Numbered from the stretch's first letter, positions 33,103 to 42,394 are shown. The stretch is DNA of 64,000 bases from Sphingomonas panni (GCF_022664435.1 NZ_JAKREU010000001.1:434001-498000); one strand, 5' to 3'. The notes: generated by a model not told the origin, from the sequence alone. Numbers and translations are program-made.

Positions 33103-36100
33103 CTAAACCCTCGCCAGCCGAGCAACCGCGCTAAAATCGTACTCTGCCGATGGTTTCGCGCGGTTTAGATCGACCAGTTCGTGAATACTCGCGCGCATTT
33201 CCGACAATATGTCGTTGCCTTCGTCTGCAAGCTGGTTCCCAGCAGCAATCTGCGCATTGGTGGTAGCCAGCGCCGGGTCCGTTGCCCGACCCGCGTCAAC
33301 GCGGCTGGTTGCCATTTTGATTGCGTCGCGAGCTTCCGAAAGTACCCGGTCGCGATCGATCGCGTACTGTCCGGTAGTGCCGTAAGCATCCTTCGCAGTG
33401 GATAATCGGTCCTGATATAGCCGAGCAAGCAAGTCGCCAGCGCCATCGACCCCCGCCGCCAAGTCGGCTTTTGCCTTTGTTATCGCCTCGTCCTGCGCCG
33501 CTATCTTGTCCATGGCCGAACCCTCGGCAAGATCACCCGTCGTCATCTGCGCAATTAGGGACTGTAGCGAGCCTACCTGCGCCTTCACCAACTGCTCTGC
33601 GAGTTTGGTGCGGTCCTCCGCGTTCTTGCGCTCTACAGCCAGCAGATCGAGGCCGTAGGCTTTCGCCAGCCGGACCCGCTCGGCCGCGACGGAATTGAGA
33701 TCGCCGAACTGGCTCTTGATCGCACCTACGATACCGCCGAGCGACGCTTCCAACTGGCGGACGCTGCCAGCCTCGGACAGCGCGCGCTCGATATCTTTGC
33801 CGGACCCAAGAGCCCTCTTAACGGCTTCTGAAACGCCAGTAACAGCCCCATTAACGACCGCGTTACGAAGCGCTTCGGCGACCGCCTCTTGCAACGAGTC
33901 AACCTTGATCCCTTCCGCTGCGCCCGCGCCGTCCCGATCGAAGACGTATTTGTCGCCCTGACTGCCGATCGTTCCCAGATTGAGGTTGCTTGCCAGTGTT
34001 CCGCCAAGGCTTCCCGCGATCTGCCCCAACCGATCCATAACACTGTTGGCATAGCCCACGGCTTCGGTCCGGCGACCGTCGCTGTTCTTGCCGCCGCTGA
34101 TAGCGGTTATCGCCGAACCGCCCCCGTCGGTGCCGAGCGAGGCATAGCCCGATCGTGTCGGCCCGGTCAGCAAATTGCCCGCCAGACCGCCAAGGATCGA
34201 ACCAACGATAGAACCACCGGGAAGGCCGGTGAGCGCGCCAAGCGCGCCGCCAACCTGCGACCCGCCTCCCGACATCTTGATGCCGAGAAAACCAGCGACG
34301 CCAGCGACAGCCGCACCATCCGCCGCGCCCTTGATCGCGGTAGTAGCCTTCTCCCCGATGATCGCGCCAATGCGCCCTGCATTGTCCCGACTGGTGAACA
34401 GCCCCGCAACGTTGCTCGATGCCTTCGTAAGGGCGTCAGTGAACAGTTGCTCGGTGGACATGCGCGGCATGTCACGGCGCCTGCCGGTGACGGTGATTTC
34501 GGCACTATCGGCAGGGTTCGCGGATGGCGCGGCGGTAATGCCGCGCACGAACGCGTCGATCGCCGGCGCGGCTCGGTCCAACGCGCTTGCCATGTCCGAC
34601 GCGGCATACCCCGCGCCGTCCAGCTCGTTCGCCATTGACCGCGCGGCCTTCTCCGCTGGCCCTTCGGTCAAGGCTCGTTCGAGGTCCGCGAAGCTATCAC
34701 CGAACAGGCCGTTGAACAGTTCGCGCCCGCGCGACTGGTTGAAGCTGTCCACCAGCTTCGCAGGCGTATCCAGCAGCGAGCGTAGATCGCCGCGCACCCA
34801 TGCCTGCGTCGCGTCGTCGATCGTGCTGCGGATATCGCGAGCGGTATCGAGATAGATTGCCTGCGACCGCTGCGCCCGTTCCAGCGCTGCGGCTTCGTCC
34901 TGGCGCGCGGCGACCGCTGCGCGCACCTGGTCAACCTGGGCTTCGGACAGAGCGCCGCGTTCACGCTCCATTTGCAGAACGATCCGCGTGACCTCGGCTT
35001 CCTGTTGCCGCCCCTGTATCATCAAACCGGTTACGCGGCTGGCGTCATCCGCTTGCCGCAGGAACTCCTCCAGCGGTCGGTTCAGGGCATCGGAGATGAT
35101 GCCCTTGGCGTTGTTGGCCGCAGCGACCGACTTTTCCCAATCCACCGGCTGACGCTTCGACAGGTCATCAATCACCGCGTCAAGATCGGACAGCGCCTCC
35201 CCGGCCCGGTCGGCCAATGTCTTGGGCCGCTCGAACGCGTCGTCCATCGTGCCGATCAGGCCGTTGCGAACCGCGACCTTGGCACCTTCCGCCATCTGGA
35301 TCAGGGCTGCGAAGTTCGGCGGTTTGCGGCGGCTTAGATCGTCAATCATGTCGTCGAGTTCACGAACCTTCTCGTTCGTTTTCCCGATAATGTCCGGCGC
35401 GCCGCTGAACTCGCTAACGATCGATCCCAGCTTGTCCGCAGTATCGCGTCCGAACTCGTCGCGGGCCGCAAACGACGGCGCGGACGATCCGCTGCGCCGC
35501 CTGCTGGACGGACCGGGCGGGCGCAGCGACGGGTCCAGTTGGCCCGAAATGAACGACCGCCGCTCGGCCTCGGCCTGCTCGATGTCCTTGAGCGCCTTGG
35601 CACCTTGGGCGCGCAACTCGATGAGGCGAGCGGCGGCCTTGGCGTCCTGCGACTTGCTGGTGGCAAGCTCCAACAGCTTGCGATCCATGTCCACGTTGGA
35701 ACGCCCGATATCGATAAGCGCCGTACTGCCGGGGATAAGCTGATTACCGGACTGCGATCCGGGGACGTATAGCCCGCTCCCGCCGCCCATGCGTGAACGG
35801 GCGCTCGAAGTGATAGTCTCCCGGATGCCTTCGTTGGCTTCCTTCAAGGTGTCGCGCGCCGCGTCGGCACGCTTTGCTGCGGACAGCGCCGCGAACAGGA
35901 CTAGCTGGCGGTTCGTTTCCTTGATCTTGCCGGTTGTCTTGTCGAAGAAGTTTCCGAGATTATCGACGTATTTCGCAAGCCCTTCCGCCGATTCGGCCGC
36001 GTTCTTTGCGGCGTCGTCGGTCGCCCAAAGTTGCGAGATCATTGGACCAAGTACCGCCCCGGCGGTGAGGATCACCGCACCCCACGGACCCGCGAAGAAC

Positions 36101-36465
36101 GAGGCCAACCGTCCGCCCGCGCCCTTCACCCCGATCATGTCGAGCGCACTCGCCAGCGACCCGCCCTGCATCGCCATGACGCGCATCAGGTCGGTTCCCA
36201 TCGACAACTGGATGCCAATATCCTGCATCTGGAAGCCGAGTTGCTGATAGCCAGCCTTCACCTGCCCAGTCGATCGAACGAGATTGTTCATCTCGGTACC
36301 GATGCTGTGCGAGCTCTTCACCGCTGCCTGCATCATTTGGGCGAGGCCGGTGCCAGCGTGATCCGCAGATTTCGCCGTCGAGTCGAGACTGTCGCCCATT
36401 TTGTCGATGGCGGCGACTGCGCCCGAACTATCACTACTGATTACGAGCGAAGTCTTGAGGGTCAT
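33103..36465 (-). CDS. phage tail tape-measure protein
   Basis: 1120 residues. The N-terminal third has a long helical region, then YQQLGFQMQDIGIQLSMGTD and SALDMIGVKGAGGRLASFFAGPWGAVILTAGAVLGP, the conserved block of phage tail length tape-measure proteins. Coiled-coil-like and alanine/glutamine-rich regions follow, with glycine-rich hydrophobic segments near residues 690-770. It should set tail length and be threaded inside the tube, yet no tube or chaperone genes are adjacent. It overlaps the Mor-like gene by ATGA and is the last gene of the operon. Confidence 0.85.
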   Translation of the reverse strand: MTLKTSLVISSDSSGAVAAIDKMGDSLDSTAKSADHAGTGLAQMMQAAVKSSHSIGTEMNNLVRSTGQVKAGYQQLGFQMQDIGIQLSMGTDLMRVMAMQGGSLASALDMIGVKGAGGRLASFFAGPWGAVILTAGAVLGPMISQLWATDDAAKNAAESAEGLAKYVDNLGNFFDKTTGKIKETNRQLVLFAALSAAKRADAARDTLKEANEGIRETITSSARSRMGGGSGLYVPGSQSGNQLIPGSTALIDIGRSNVDMDRKLLELATSKSQDAKAAARLIELRAQGAKALKDIEQAEAERRSFISGQLDPSLRPPGPSSRRRSGSSAPSFAARDEFGRDTADKLGSIVSEFSGAPDIIGKTNEKVRELDDMIDDLSRRKPPNFAALIQMAEGAKVAVRNGLIGTMDDAFERPKTLADRAGEALSDLDAVIDDLSKRQPVDWEKSVAAANNAKGIISDALNRPLEEFLRQADDASRVTGLMIQGRQQEAEVTRIVLQMERERGALSEAQVDQVRAAVAARQDEAAALERAQRSQAIYLDTARDIRSTIDDATQAWVRGDLRSLLDTPAKLVDSFNQSRGRELFNGLFGDSFADLERALTEGPAEKAARSMANELDGAGYAASDMASALDRAAPAIDAFVRGITAAPSANPADSAEITVTGRRRDMPRMSTEQLFTDALTKASSNVAGLFTSRDNAGRIGAIIGEKATTAIKGAADGAAVAGVAGFLGIKMSGGGSQVGGALGALTGLPGGSIVGSILGGLAGNLLTGPTRSGYASLGTDGGGSAITAISGGKNSDGRRTEAVGYANSVMDRLGQIAGSLGGTLASNLNLGTIGSQGDKYVFDRDGAGAAEGIKVDSLQEAVAEALRNAVVNGAVTGVSEAVKRALGSGKDIERALSEAGSVRQLEASLGGIVGAIKSQFGDLNSVAAERVRLAKAYGLDLLAVERKNAEDRTKLAEQLVKAQVGSLQSLIAQMTTGDLAEGSAMDKIAAQDEAITKAKADLAAGVDGAGDLLARLYQDRLSTAKDAYGTTGQYAIDRDRVLSEARDAIKMATSRVDAGRATDPALATTNAQIAAGNQLADEGNDILSEMRASIHELVDLNRAKPSAEYDFSAVARLARV

Positions 36466-36800
36466 TCCGGTGCTTCCCTATTCATCTTTTTGAGCAGCCG
36501 CAGGACCCCGCCTTCGGTCAATCCGAGTGCAGTTGCGATGCGGGCGTTGCTCCACCCAAGGTTCCGGTAATGCTTTGCCCTCAGACCTCGTGCGACCGGT
36601 ATGTTGAGAACATCCGGCGCAAAATTCTCACTTAGGATGAAGGTTGCGCGCATCCCAATCGTTGAAGCTATCCTGTGATCGGGATGCGGATTGGCAGGTA
36701 TCAGCAATCGCGTTCCGCCGAACTGTTCGCACAAATGGCGTGTCTTAACTTCCCCGATTAGTTCAATCAGGTTTAGCTCAAGATCGCCTTGCGCGCTCAT
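36462..36800 (-). CDS. Mor-type transcription activator
   Basis: 112 residues from the ATG at 36800. LIGEVKTRHLCEQFGGTRLLIPANPH recalls the Mor/C family of Mu late activators, and a C-terminal helix-turn-helix follows (RNLGWSNARIATALGLTEGGVLRLLKKMN). In Mu, Mor turns on the middle promoter. Here it is embedded between protease and tape-measure genes with ATGA overlaps on both sides, which is not the Mu order. Confidence 0.68.
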   Translation of the reverse strand: MSAQGDLELNLIELIGEVKTRHLCEQFGGTRLLIPANPHPDHRIASTIGMRATFILSENFAPDVLNIPVARGLRAKHYRNLGWSNARIATALGLTEGGVLRLLKKMNREAPE

Positions 36801-37390
36801 CTCCGTAACTCGCTGACAGTGCGGATGGCTTGGGCAATATTGATCGGATTGCCCGCCGCGTTCATCAGTCGCTGATATTCCGCACCTGCCTTCGCCAACA
36901 GTTGTGCCGTTGCTTGGGGATTGGTGTCGGGTACGCCCACCAGCCGCTGGGCGTGAAGCGATTGCAGCCCCATGAGATTCGGGGCGTTCACGAGGCTGGC
37001 GCGCAGGATCGCGCTGATAGTGCCGCTGCTGTCGTGCTTGATGACGGGGCTGATACCCGCGTACTGGCGATCGGCCATCATACGCTTGCCAGTGTCGGTC
37101 CACTCGACGCGCCCCCAAATGCCGGTAGCGCGGGATTGCAACTGGACGATCCAGCCGCGCGCCGGGGCGGGCAAGCCCTTCGGCGATGCAAGGTCCGTCG
37201 AGTGGTTCTCGTCTATAACGAGCTTGCCCGCGCGCGCGGAGGCGGCAAGGACCGTCTGAACGTCCTTCACCCGATACGGTCCGCGACCGTCCGCCGTTGC
37301 GATCTCACCCGCTGGCAGCAGATGCACCCACGCCGGAACGCTACCCGCCTCGGCGACCGGTAGCGCTGCACAGAGAGCGACGAAACTCAC
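36797..37390 (-). CDS. Mu gpI-like phage protease
   Basis: 197 residues. VPAWVHLLPAGEIATADGRGPYRV and KLVIDENHSTDLASPKGLPAPARGWI, then YAGISPVIKHDSSGTISAILRASLVNAPNL, are the protease domain of Mu I protein (family U35-like clan). The C-terminal scaffold portion of gpI (about 150 more residues in Mu) is absent and replaced by a short helical tail (AEYQRLMNAAGNPINIAQAI). There is no capsid for it to process in this element. Confidence 0.8.
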   Translation of the reverse strand: MSFVALCAALPVAEAGSVPAWVHLLPAGEIATADGRGPYRVKDVQTVLAASARAGKLVIDENHSTDLASPKGLPAPARGWIVQLQSRATGIWGRVEWTDTGKRMMADRQYAGISPVIKHDSSGTISAILRASLVNAPNLMGLQSLHAQRLVGVPDTNPQATAQLLAKAGAEYQRLMNAAGNPINIAQAIRTVSELRR

Positions 37391-37947
37391 TGGCGATTGG
37401 CCTCCGCGCTGGCGAGCGACAGTTTGTCGCGCAGCTCGCTCGCCTCGGTATCCAGAACGGCGATCTCTGCTTGCAGGGTTCCGATCTCGGCCACGCGATC
37501 CGCATGTTTCATTCCCTTCCTAGCGATGGGACACATCCGGTCGACAAGCACGGGGATTTCCTCGTCGATCTTGTCGCGAAGGAAGTAGAGTAGCGCTGCA
37601 ATCCCGGGCGGCGGCGCGGTCCAGTCCATGACCGACGGGGGTAGAAGACTGTCGTAGCCGGGGTTGGTGCTGTGCGGGGTGAGAAGATGCGGGCTGTAGT
37701 CGCGCACAGCCTGTTGCGCTCCGTTCGCGGTGGCGGCGCGATCGTTCAAGCTCCAACTCAATTGCTTCAGGAACAGCGCCTCGGCTTGCGCCAAGCCGCG
37801 CCGAAACGATGCAATGATGTCGTCGGTATGAGGGGGACGATGTTCGATCTGGACAATCATCTGTCGCCGAACAGCGATTTCGCGTTCGAGGCCGGAAAGG
37901 CGGTCGCGCGCTTCGCTGATCGCTGCGACGAGATTTTCGAGAGACAT
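37387..37947 (-). CDS. unknown protein with terminal coiled coils
   Basis: 186 residues from the ATG at 37947 (GGAG 9 nt upstream). An N-terminal coiled coil (LENLVAAISEARDRLSGLEREI) and a C-terminal one (EIGTLQAEIAVLDTEASELRDKL) flank a middle part with HSTNPGYDSLLPPSVMDW. I do not recognise the family. Position before the protease and the ATGA overlap suggest a phage morphogenesis or regulatory role. The frame to 38028 adds an unconserved leader. Confidence 0.65.
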   Translation of the reverse strand: MSLENLVAAISEARDRLSGLEREIAVRRQMIVQIEHRPPHTDDIIASFRRGLAQAEALFLKQLSWSLNDRAATANGAQQAVRDYSPHLLTPHSTNPGYDSLLPPSVMDWTAPPPGIAALLYFLRDKIDEEIPVLVDRMCPIARKGMKHADRVAEIGTLQAEIAVLDTEASELRDKLSLASAEANRQ

Positions 37948-38212
37948 AGTGGGTGCGCTCCAAAGCTGGTGCGCATCCCCGGCCTGCACGATGGAGAACA
38001 ACACCCCTCCGGGGATGCGCTGCACCATATGCTACCCGTTGATAGGGGGTTTACATGCCACCCAAGGGTATCAATGAATGGAGTTCGCCGCCTGTCGCAT
38101 GGAGCGCCGCGCCTCATGGCGCGGTACGTTGCGGACGTTCTGCCAAGGGGCAGGCGGCACCCTAACGGAATTAAGAAGGCCTAAGAAGGCCTATAAGCAA
38201 CGATATCGACTG

Positions 38213-38470
38213 TCAGGGTGCCACGCCAGCCCGCCCCGCGACGGCGCGCTGTACGGCGTCGATATGCGGCCCGATCATGCCGAGCAACGCGCCAGTCGAA
38301 ACCATCAGCGAGTGCAGTTCGTCCAGATTGAAGTCGTCGTCGGCGGTATGGATCAACATCACTTCGATCATGTGGGCAGCTTGCGCAACGCGCAGGTCGA
38401 TTTCGCCGATCGAGTGCGGTGCATTGGTAACGCCGAAACGATCGGCGACCATGGTGTCAACGAAGGCCAT
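38213..38470 (-). CDS. small unknown protein of the Mu-like early region
   Basis: 85 residues from the ATG at 38470, fixed by AAGGAAG 6 nt upstream. Mostly helical, acidic in the middle (ADDDFNLDELHSLMVST). No family recognised. It lies 69 bp after the MuB-like gene, in the place where Mu-like phages carry small early genes. 265 bp without a recognisable gene separate it from the next gene downstream. Confidence 0.6.
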   Translation of the reverse strand: MAFVDTMVADRFGVTNAPHSIGEIDLRVAQAAHMIEVMLIHTADDDFNLDELHSLMVSTGALLGMIGPHIDAVQRAVAGRAGVAP

Positions 38471-38539
38471 GTCCAGCTTCCTTAACAAACGTGGTAAATA
38501 CGGTGGGGTGAGGGCGGCGTGGAACCGCCCGGTTTCAGG

Positions 38540-39334
38540 TCAGAGAAGCGCCAGCGCCGAGCGCACCGTGTCGCGGGTGACGGGATCGGCCCCGGCCTGT
38601 CGCTGCACGGTGACGATGAAATCGGAGAGGCGGCGGAAACTGCGTTGCGCGTTCTGTTGCGCGAAGGCGGTCGCGATCGCGCCGACTGCCCCGTCATCGT
38701 CGATACCTTCGACGCGACAGAACCGCTCGATATCGGCCCGCTCTACGTCGTTGTAGGTCAGGCGTTTCCGGTACAGCAGCCGGTCCTGCATCCCTTCATC
38801 AAGGATGCTGGTTCCGCCCTTCCCGGCCTCCAACGACAGTTCGTTGTTGCCGACGAAGATCATGCCGATGGGGAAAGTCCCGGCGCAGAAATAGTGCGGC
38901 TCGTTCCAGTCGCGCAGCGCGTCGATCGCGTTGTTCGTCAACCGCTGTGCTTCATCGAGAACGATAGTCAGCTTGGGAAACAGTTCCGGGTGATCGTCGC
39001 GACGATAGCCCCCGCTAAGGCGTTCGATCTCTACTGCGATCTGGCGCTGAACCTCGCCAGTCGCGTTCGAGACGTGGTTACCTTCACGGTCCGACAGTTG
39101 CCGCAGCGCCAGCAGGAGCGTCTGCAACGCCTGTCGCCCGGTCACGCCGCGCTTGTTGATCTTCTCCACCATCACTTTGCCGGGGTTGGCAGCGGCAAAC
39201 GCATTGATCGCGGTCGATTTGCCGATACCGGGCGGACCGACGAAGAACGACGCACGACGGCGCGCGTGGGTGTCCTGCATGAACGGCACCATCTGCGACA
39301 GGATACGGGTAGGGATTGGCTCAAATCCGGCCAC
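38540..39334 (-). CDS. MuB-like AAA ATPase, transposition target selector
   Basis: 264 residues. Walker A GPPGIGKST at residues 33-41, Walker B LTIVLDEAQRL near residue 148 and sensor-like MIFVGNNELS mark the MuB/TniB/ExeA-like ATPase group. MuB-type proteins bind DNA, choose targets and activate the transposase. It overlaps the transposase gene by 14 bp, as in Mu-like elements. Confidence 0.88.
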   Translation of the reverse strand: MAGFEPIPTRILSQMVPFMQDTHARRRASFFVGPPGIGKSTAINAFAAANPGKVMVEKINKRGVTGRQALQTLLLALRQLSDREGNHVSNATGEVQRQIAVEIERLSGGYRRDDHPELFPKLTIVLDEAQRLTNNAIDALRDWNEPHYFCAGTFPIGMIFVGNNELSLEAGKGGTSILDEGMQDRLLYRKRLTYNDVERADIERFCRVEGIDDDGAVGAIATAFAQQNAQRSFRRLSDFIVTVQRQAGADPVTRDTVRSALALL

Positions 39335-41297
39335 TGGCTTGTTCCTTCATAAGCATTGCTGCGAAGCGATCATCTTTCGCGCGTTGACGCGCGGCCTCGT
39401 CGGGTTCTTCCGCGCGGCGGCGGGCGTCCTCGATGCGCGCACCGGCGAACCGGCTCGCCTCGCTCGACATGTCGAGGTCGATAAGCGGCGCGGGCGCGGC
39501 GCGGGTCGGTAGCGGCGTAACGTTGGCCGCATAGACTTCGGTCGGCGCGATCGGCGCGACCGGGGCCAACTGGCGGCGGCGCTGCCGAGCTGCGCGCTCG
39601 TTGCCTTTCTGGTCCCGGCCGGACGCAGCGGCCCCGGCGACTTGCATCGGCAGGTAGGGCATGTCCGGTTGCAGAACCGCCCAGCCGAACTCCGGCAAGT
39701 TGACCATCGGCATAGCGTCCCGTTGGTACGGCAGCGCGATGGCGACGGTTTCGCCGTTCGGTAGCTCCGGGTGCCGGTACAGCTTGCCGCCGATCTTCAC
39801 CGCACCGCGATCGACGCGACGGGTATCGTGGCGGGCGAACGCGGCCTCCAGCGCCAGCGGGTTGACCCGCACCGGTCGCCAACCGGCGTCCAGTTTGGCA
39901 GCGAACCATTCGGACGGACTGCGCTTGGCGAAATAGCCCGACTTGATCCGGTACGTTTCGAACATGTCGATCCGCTCGTTCGCCTCGATACAGAATTGTT
40001 CGAAGGTGCCGGGATAGGGCTTGGGTGGCTTGCCGACGTTCTGCGTCTTCTTGTCCATGCGGTTACTACCCGCCCAGCCAAGCATCTGCGAGAACACGAA
40101 GCGGTCAACCGTCGCAAATTTGCTTTCGATAGGTTTGGACGCGCCGCTATACGGCTTTGCGTTGATAATCGTTCGAACACCCGGTGCGTTTATTAGTTCG
40201 AGTGCCGACCTGATCTTGTCGAACATCACGAACTCCATACCGTTGTCGCGGTACAGCTTTTGCGGGAAGCCCCAATCCGGGTGCGACACCATCGCCTTGA
40301 AGGCGTCCACGACATGCTCTTGCCGGACACCTTCGCCGGGTGCGAGCAGCACGAAATAGCGGAACAGGCGGTGCGTACCCCAATCCATGAAGCCGATCAT
40401 TTTCGGCCAGGTCGTCGTTCCGTCCGCGCGCCGCACGATGCAATCGAGCGGCTTCACGTCCATGACGACGACTTCCATGGGAGCGAGGCCGGTGGCGTCG
40501 CGCCGGATGCGCGGCTTCATGTCGTCCCAGCGCTTCCGGTCGTTCTCGCGAACGTCGAGCAGCCGCGCGGACTGCGCCTCCATGATTCGACGCTGCGACA
40601 CGTAGAAGGCGGGCGCGGGCAGTTCGATGCCGCGTGCGGACAGGTCGCGCTTGAATAGGGTGAGGGCAACGCGGCGGACCTGTTCCCATCCGGCCCGTTG
40701 CGCAGGCGACGCCCACGCGCGCTGTATCAGCAAGTCGATTTCGTCGCCGATCGCCGCCAATTCGTCCGCCGGTCGCTTCGCTGCGATCCACTCGGCATCG
40801 AACTGGCGAGACACCCACACCCGGCGAACGCCGGCATCGGACGGCAGCTTGCGCGCCAGCGCGTTGCTATCGCCGCCCGACTGTTCCAGCCGTTCGATCC
40901 AGCGATAGATGGTGCGGACCGGCTCGTTCCACTTCTTCGCGGCGCGCAGGACTTCCGCCTTGCGCTCCGGCGAGCCGCGAGGCTCTTCGATCGCCTCTTG
41001 GATCACGCGGTAGCGATAGTTCGTCCTATCGCTCTGGTTCGGCGCTGGACGGTAGCCGCAGCCGAGCGTCGGCAACGGCGCGTCATCGCCCCAATATGCC
41101 TCCTGCAACGGCATCGGCAGGCTATCCAATGCGATGAGATAGGACGTCCCAGCATTGCCGCCCCGCCCCGCTACGGAGCGCGCCACAATACGGCTTCCTC
41201 GCCAAGGGCCAGCCGCCACAGTGGCTTTCAGCGCTGCCCTACGCGAGATACCTGCCAGTTCGGCAAGTTGAGGCACGGAGAGCCAAACGCGGTCCAT
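39321..41297 (-). CDS. MuA-type DDE transposase
   Basis: 658 residues from the ATG at 41297, whose A is shared with the upstream TAA stop. An N-terminal winged-helix (WLSVPQLAELAGISRRAALKA) and a second HTH region (near RTIYRWIERLEQ) precede the catalytic core, with VVVMDVKPLDCIV (first Asp), KLYRDNGMEFVMF (second Asp) and GASKPIESKFATVDRF (Glu). A beta-barrel domain with RHPELPNGETVAIALPY follows, then a charged tail for MuB contact. It should perform replicative transposition; all catalytic residues are present. Confidence 0.92.
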   Translation of the reverse strand: MDRVWLSVPQLAELAGISRRAALKATVAAGPWRGSRIVARSVAGRGGNAGTSYLIALDSLPMPLQEAYWGDDAPLPTLGCGYRPAPNQSDRTNYRYRVIQEAIEEPRGSPERKAEVLRAAKKWNEPVRTIYRWIERLEQSGGDSNALARKLPSDAGVRRVWVSRQFDAEWIAAKRPADELAAIGDEIDLLIQRAWASPAQRAGWEQVRRVALTLFKRDLSARGIELPAPAFYVSQRRIMEAQSARLLDVRENDRKRWDDMKPRIRRDATGLAPMEVVVMDVKPLDCIVRRADGTTTWPKMIGFMDWGTHRLFRYFVLLAPGEGVRQEHVVDAFKAMVSHPDWGFPQKLYRDNGMEFVMFDKIRSALELINAPGVRTIINAKPYSGASKPIESKFATVDRFVFSQMLGWAGSNRMDKKTQNVGKPPKPYPGTFEQFCIEANERIDMFETYRIKSGYFAKRSPSEWFAAKLDAGWRPVRVNPLALEAAFARHDTRRVDRGAVKIGGKLYRHPELPNGETVAIALPYQRDAMPMVNLPEFGWAVLQPDMPYLPMQVAGAAASGRDQKGNERAARQRRRQLAPVAPIAPTEVYAANVTPLPTRAAPAPLIDLDMSSEASRFAGARIEDARRRAEEPDEAARQRAKDDRFAAMLMKEQASGRI

Positions 41298-41557
41298 TAG
41301 GCGTCGCAATCTCGCTTGAGCAGGATCAGCAATCGCAGAACAGCGCTTTCCGGCACGGCGCGGCGGCGACGCCATTGAGCAACACTTGAGCGAGTCTTGT
41401 GGAGGAAGTCGGCTAATTCACCGTCTGTCTCGCACCTTGCGCGCAGCTTCATCGCAGCGATCACCGCTGCGCAGTCGCCGTCGAATGCTGCCATGTCCTG
41501 TTCCGAAACGTCTTCCCGCTTCGGCGAGAGCAATTCTCTCACGTTATGGTTGGCCAT
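41297..41557 (-). CDS. small HTH protein, CI/Ner-like early regulator
   Basis: 86 residues. The helix-turn-helix ELADFLHKTRSSVAQWRRRRAVPESAVLRLL is of the phage CI-repressor type. It is the first gene of the minus-strand early operon, just before the transposase, where Mu has ner. Its likely job is negative control of early transcription. It overlaps the frame of the divergent plus gene only if that gene uses its longest start. Confidence 0.72.
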   Translation of the reverse strand: MANHNVRELLSPKREDVSEQDMAAFDGDCAAVIAAMKLRARCETDGELADFLHKTRSSVAQWRRRRAVPESAVLRLLILLKRDCDA

Positions 41558-41605
41558 TGCTGCGTCGCCTCATATACCGTGCATCAAATGATGACGCGTG
41601 GTGAC

Positions 41606-42115
41606 ATGAAAGACAGCGTTTTGCAATCATCAATGTCGGTTATTTTGCCGCCTCAGAGCGACGACGCGGTCCCGGCGTACCTGTCGGCGGTTGTTCGCGC
41701 CTTGGGCGGACGTTCTGACGCTGACTTGGCTCGGACCATTGGTGTCCCGTCGCACGTCATAGCGAACTGGCGGCGCAGGCGGCGTATCGCGGCGAATTAC
41801 GAAGTATGGTTCTCAACGACACTGGCGGAAAAGATCGGCACGTATAATCGTGATCTACCTAATGTTGACGCGACGGCTAAAGCAGCGGTAATCCATCTTA
41901 TATTGCAGACAGATGGCAATCCTCTGTCGGCAAGCCGAGATCATATAGGCGCTACTGGCTTGGCCCTAGGCGGATTGCTTGCCCTCGCTCAGTTCACCTT
42001 GGACGTTTTAGCAGCCACCGGGACCGCTACAGATGACGCCAACACGGTTGCTGGCTTGATACGGCAGATGATGCCTGCGTTCGCGATGGCGGACCATCTG
42101 CGAGCATATCGCTAG
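41606..42115 (+). CDS. divergent phage repressor-like protein
   Basis: 169 residues from the ATG at 41606; ATGs at 41588 and 41591 are alternatives and none has a clear ribosome site. The helix-turn-helix SDADLARTIGVPSHVIANWRRRRRIAANYEVWF lies in the first third, and a helical, probably oligomerising C-terminus follows. Its divergent orientation to the early operon is that of the Mu c repressor. Codon usage is less GC-biased than in host genes. Confidence 0.72.
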   Translation: MKDSVLQSSMSVILPPQSDDAVPAYLSAVVRALGGRSDADLARTIGVPSHVIANWRRRRRIAANYEVWFSTTLAEKIGTYNRDLPNVDATAKAAVIHLILQTDGNPLSASRDHIGATGLALGGLLALAQFTLDVLAATGTATDDANTVAGLIRQMMPAFAMADHLRAYR

Positions 42116-42194
42116 AGGTTCCCCAAGAGGTTCCCCAATACGGCATCCTCACTCAAGAACGTGCGGATTTGTGCGGTTTATGATTGGGGAACCT
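42116..42194. repeat. three copies of AGGTTCCCCAA(T) near the element end
   Basis: AGGTTCCCCAA at 42116-42126, AGGTTCCCCAAT at 42128-42139 and the inverse ATTGGGGAACCT at 42183-42194. Copies two and three form a perfect 12-bp inverted repeat over 43 nt. They directly follow the repressor stop. They may be operators, transposase sites or a transcription stop. Confidence 0.65.
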
Positions 42195-42202
42195 GCCCGC
42201 AC

Positions 42203-42216
42203 TAGAGATTGGCACT
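42203..42216. repeat. left-end copy of the 14-bp repeat TAGAGATTGGCACT
   Basis: Identical to 32992-33005 at the other end of the element, in the same orientation. Inverse part-copies follow at 42288 and 42373. See the right-end entry. Confidence 0.55.
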
Positions 42217-42394
42217 AGAGCGAGCAGAATGGCTGATTTGCGAGGGTTTAGACCTCACCAATGCGGCAACGACCGCGCAGCCCGGAGCCAATCTCTATGG
42301 ACCGCTCCACCGATTCGTCCACGGGGTTGCCACGATGGCACGGTTGTAGGAAAGTGTTTGTACCAATCTGGTTTGCGCTCGAGGACGACACCCC

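Larger units (their letters stand above)
32990..42385. mobile_element. Mu-like transposable element of about 9.4 kb, reduced gene set
   Basis: The region between the DUF6456 gene and the XRE gene has a plus-strand repressor and a minus-strand operon: HTH, MuA-type transposase, MuB-type ATPase, an 85-residue unknown, a 186-residue coiled-coil protein, I-type protease, Mor-type activator and tape-measure protein. Both ends read AGATTGGYAC inward (32995 on plus; about 42381 on minus), which I take as terminal inverted repeats. Terminal dinucleotides and a target duplication could not be fixed. No terminase, portal, capsid, sheath, baseplate or lysis genes are present. Confidence 0.82.

Noticed and set aside
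32990..42385. Exact 5-bp target duplication for the Mu-like element
   Set aside because: None of the tested end positions next to the AGATTGG repeats gives matching flanks, so I do not claim precise termini.
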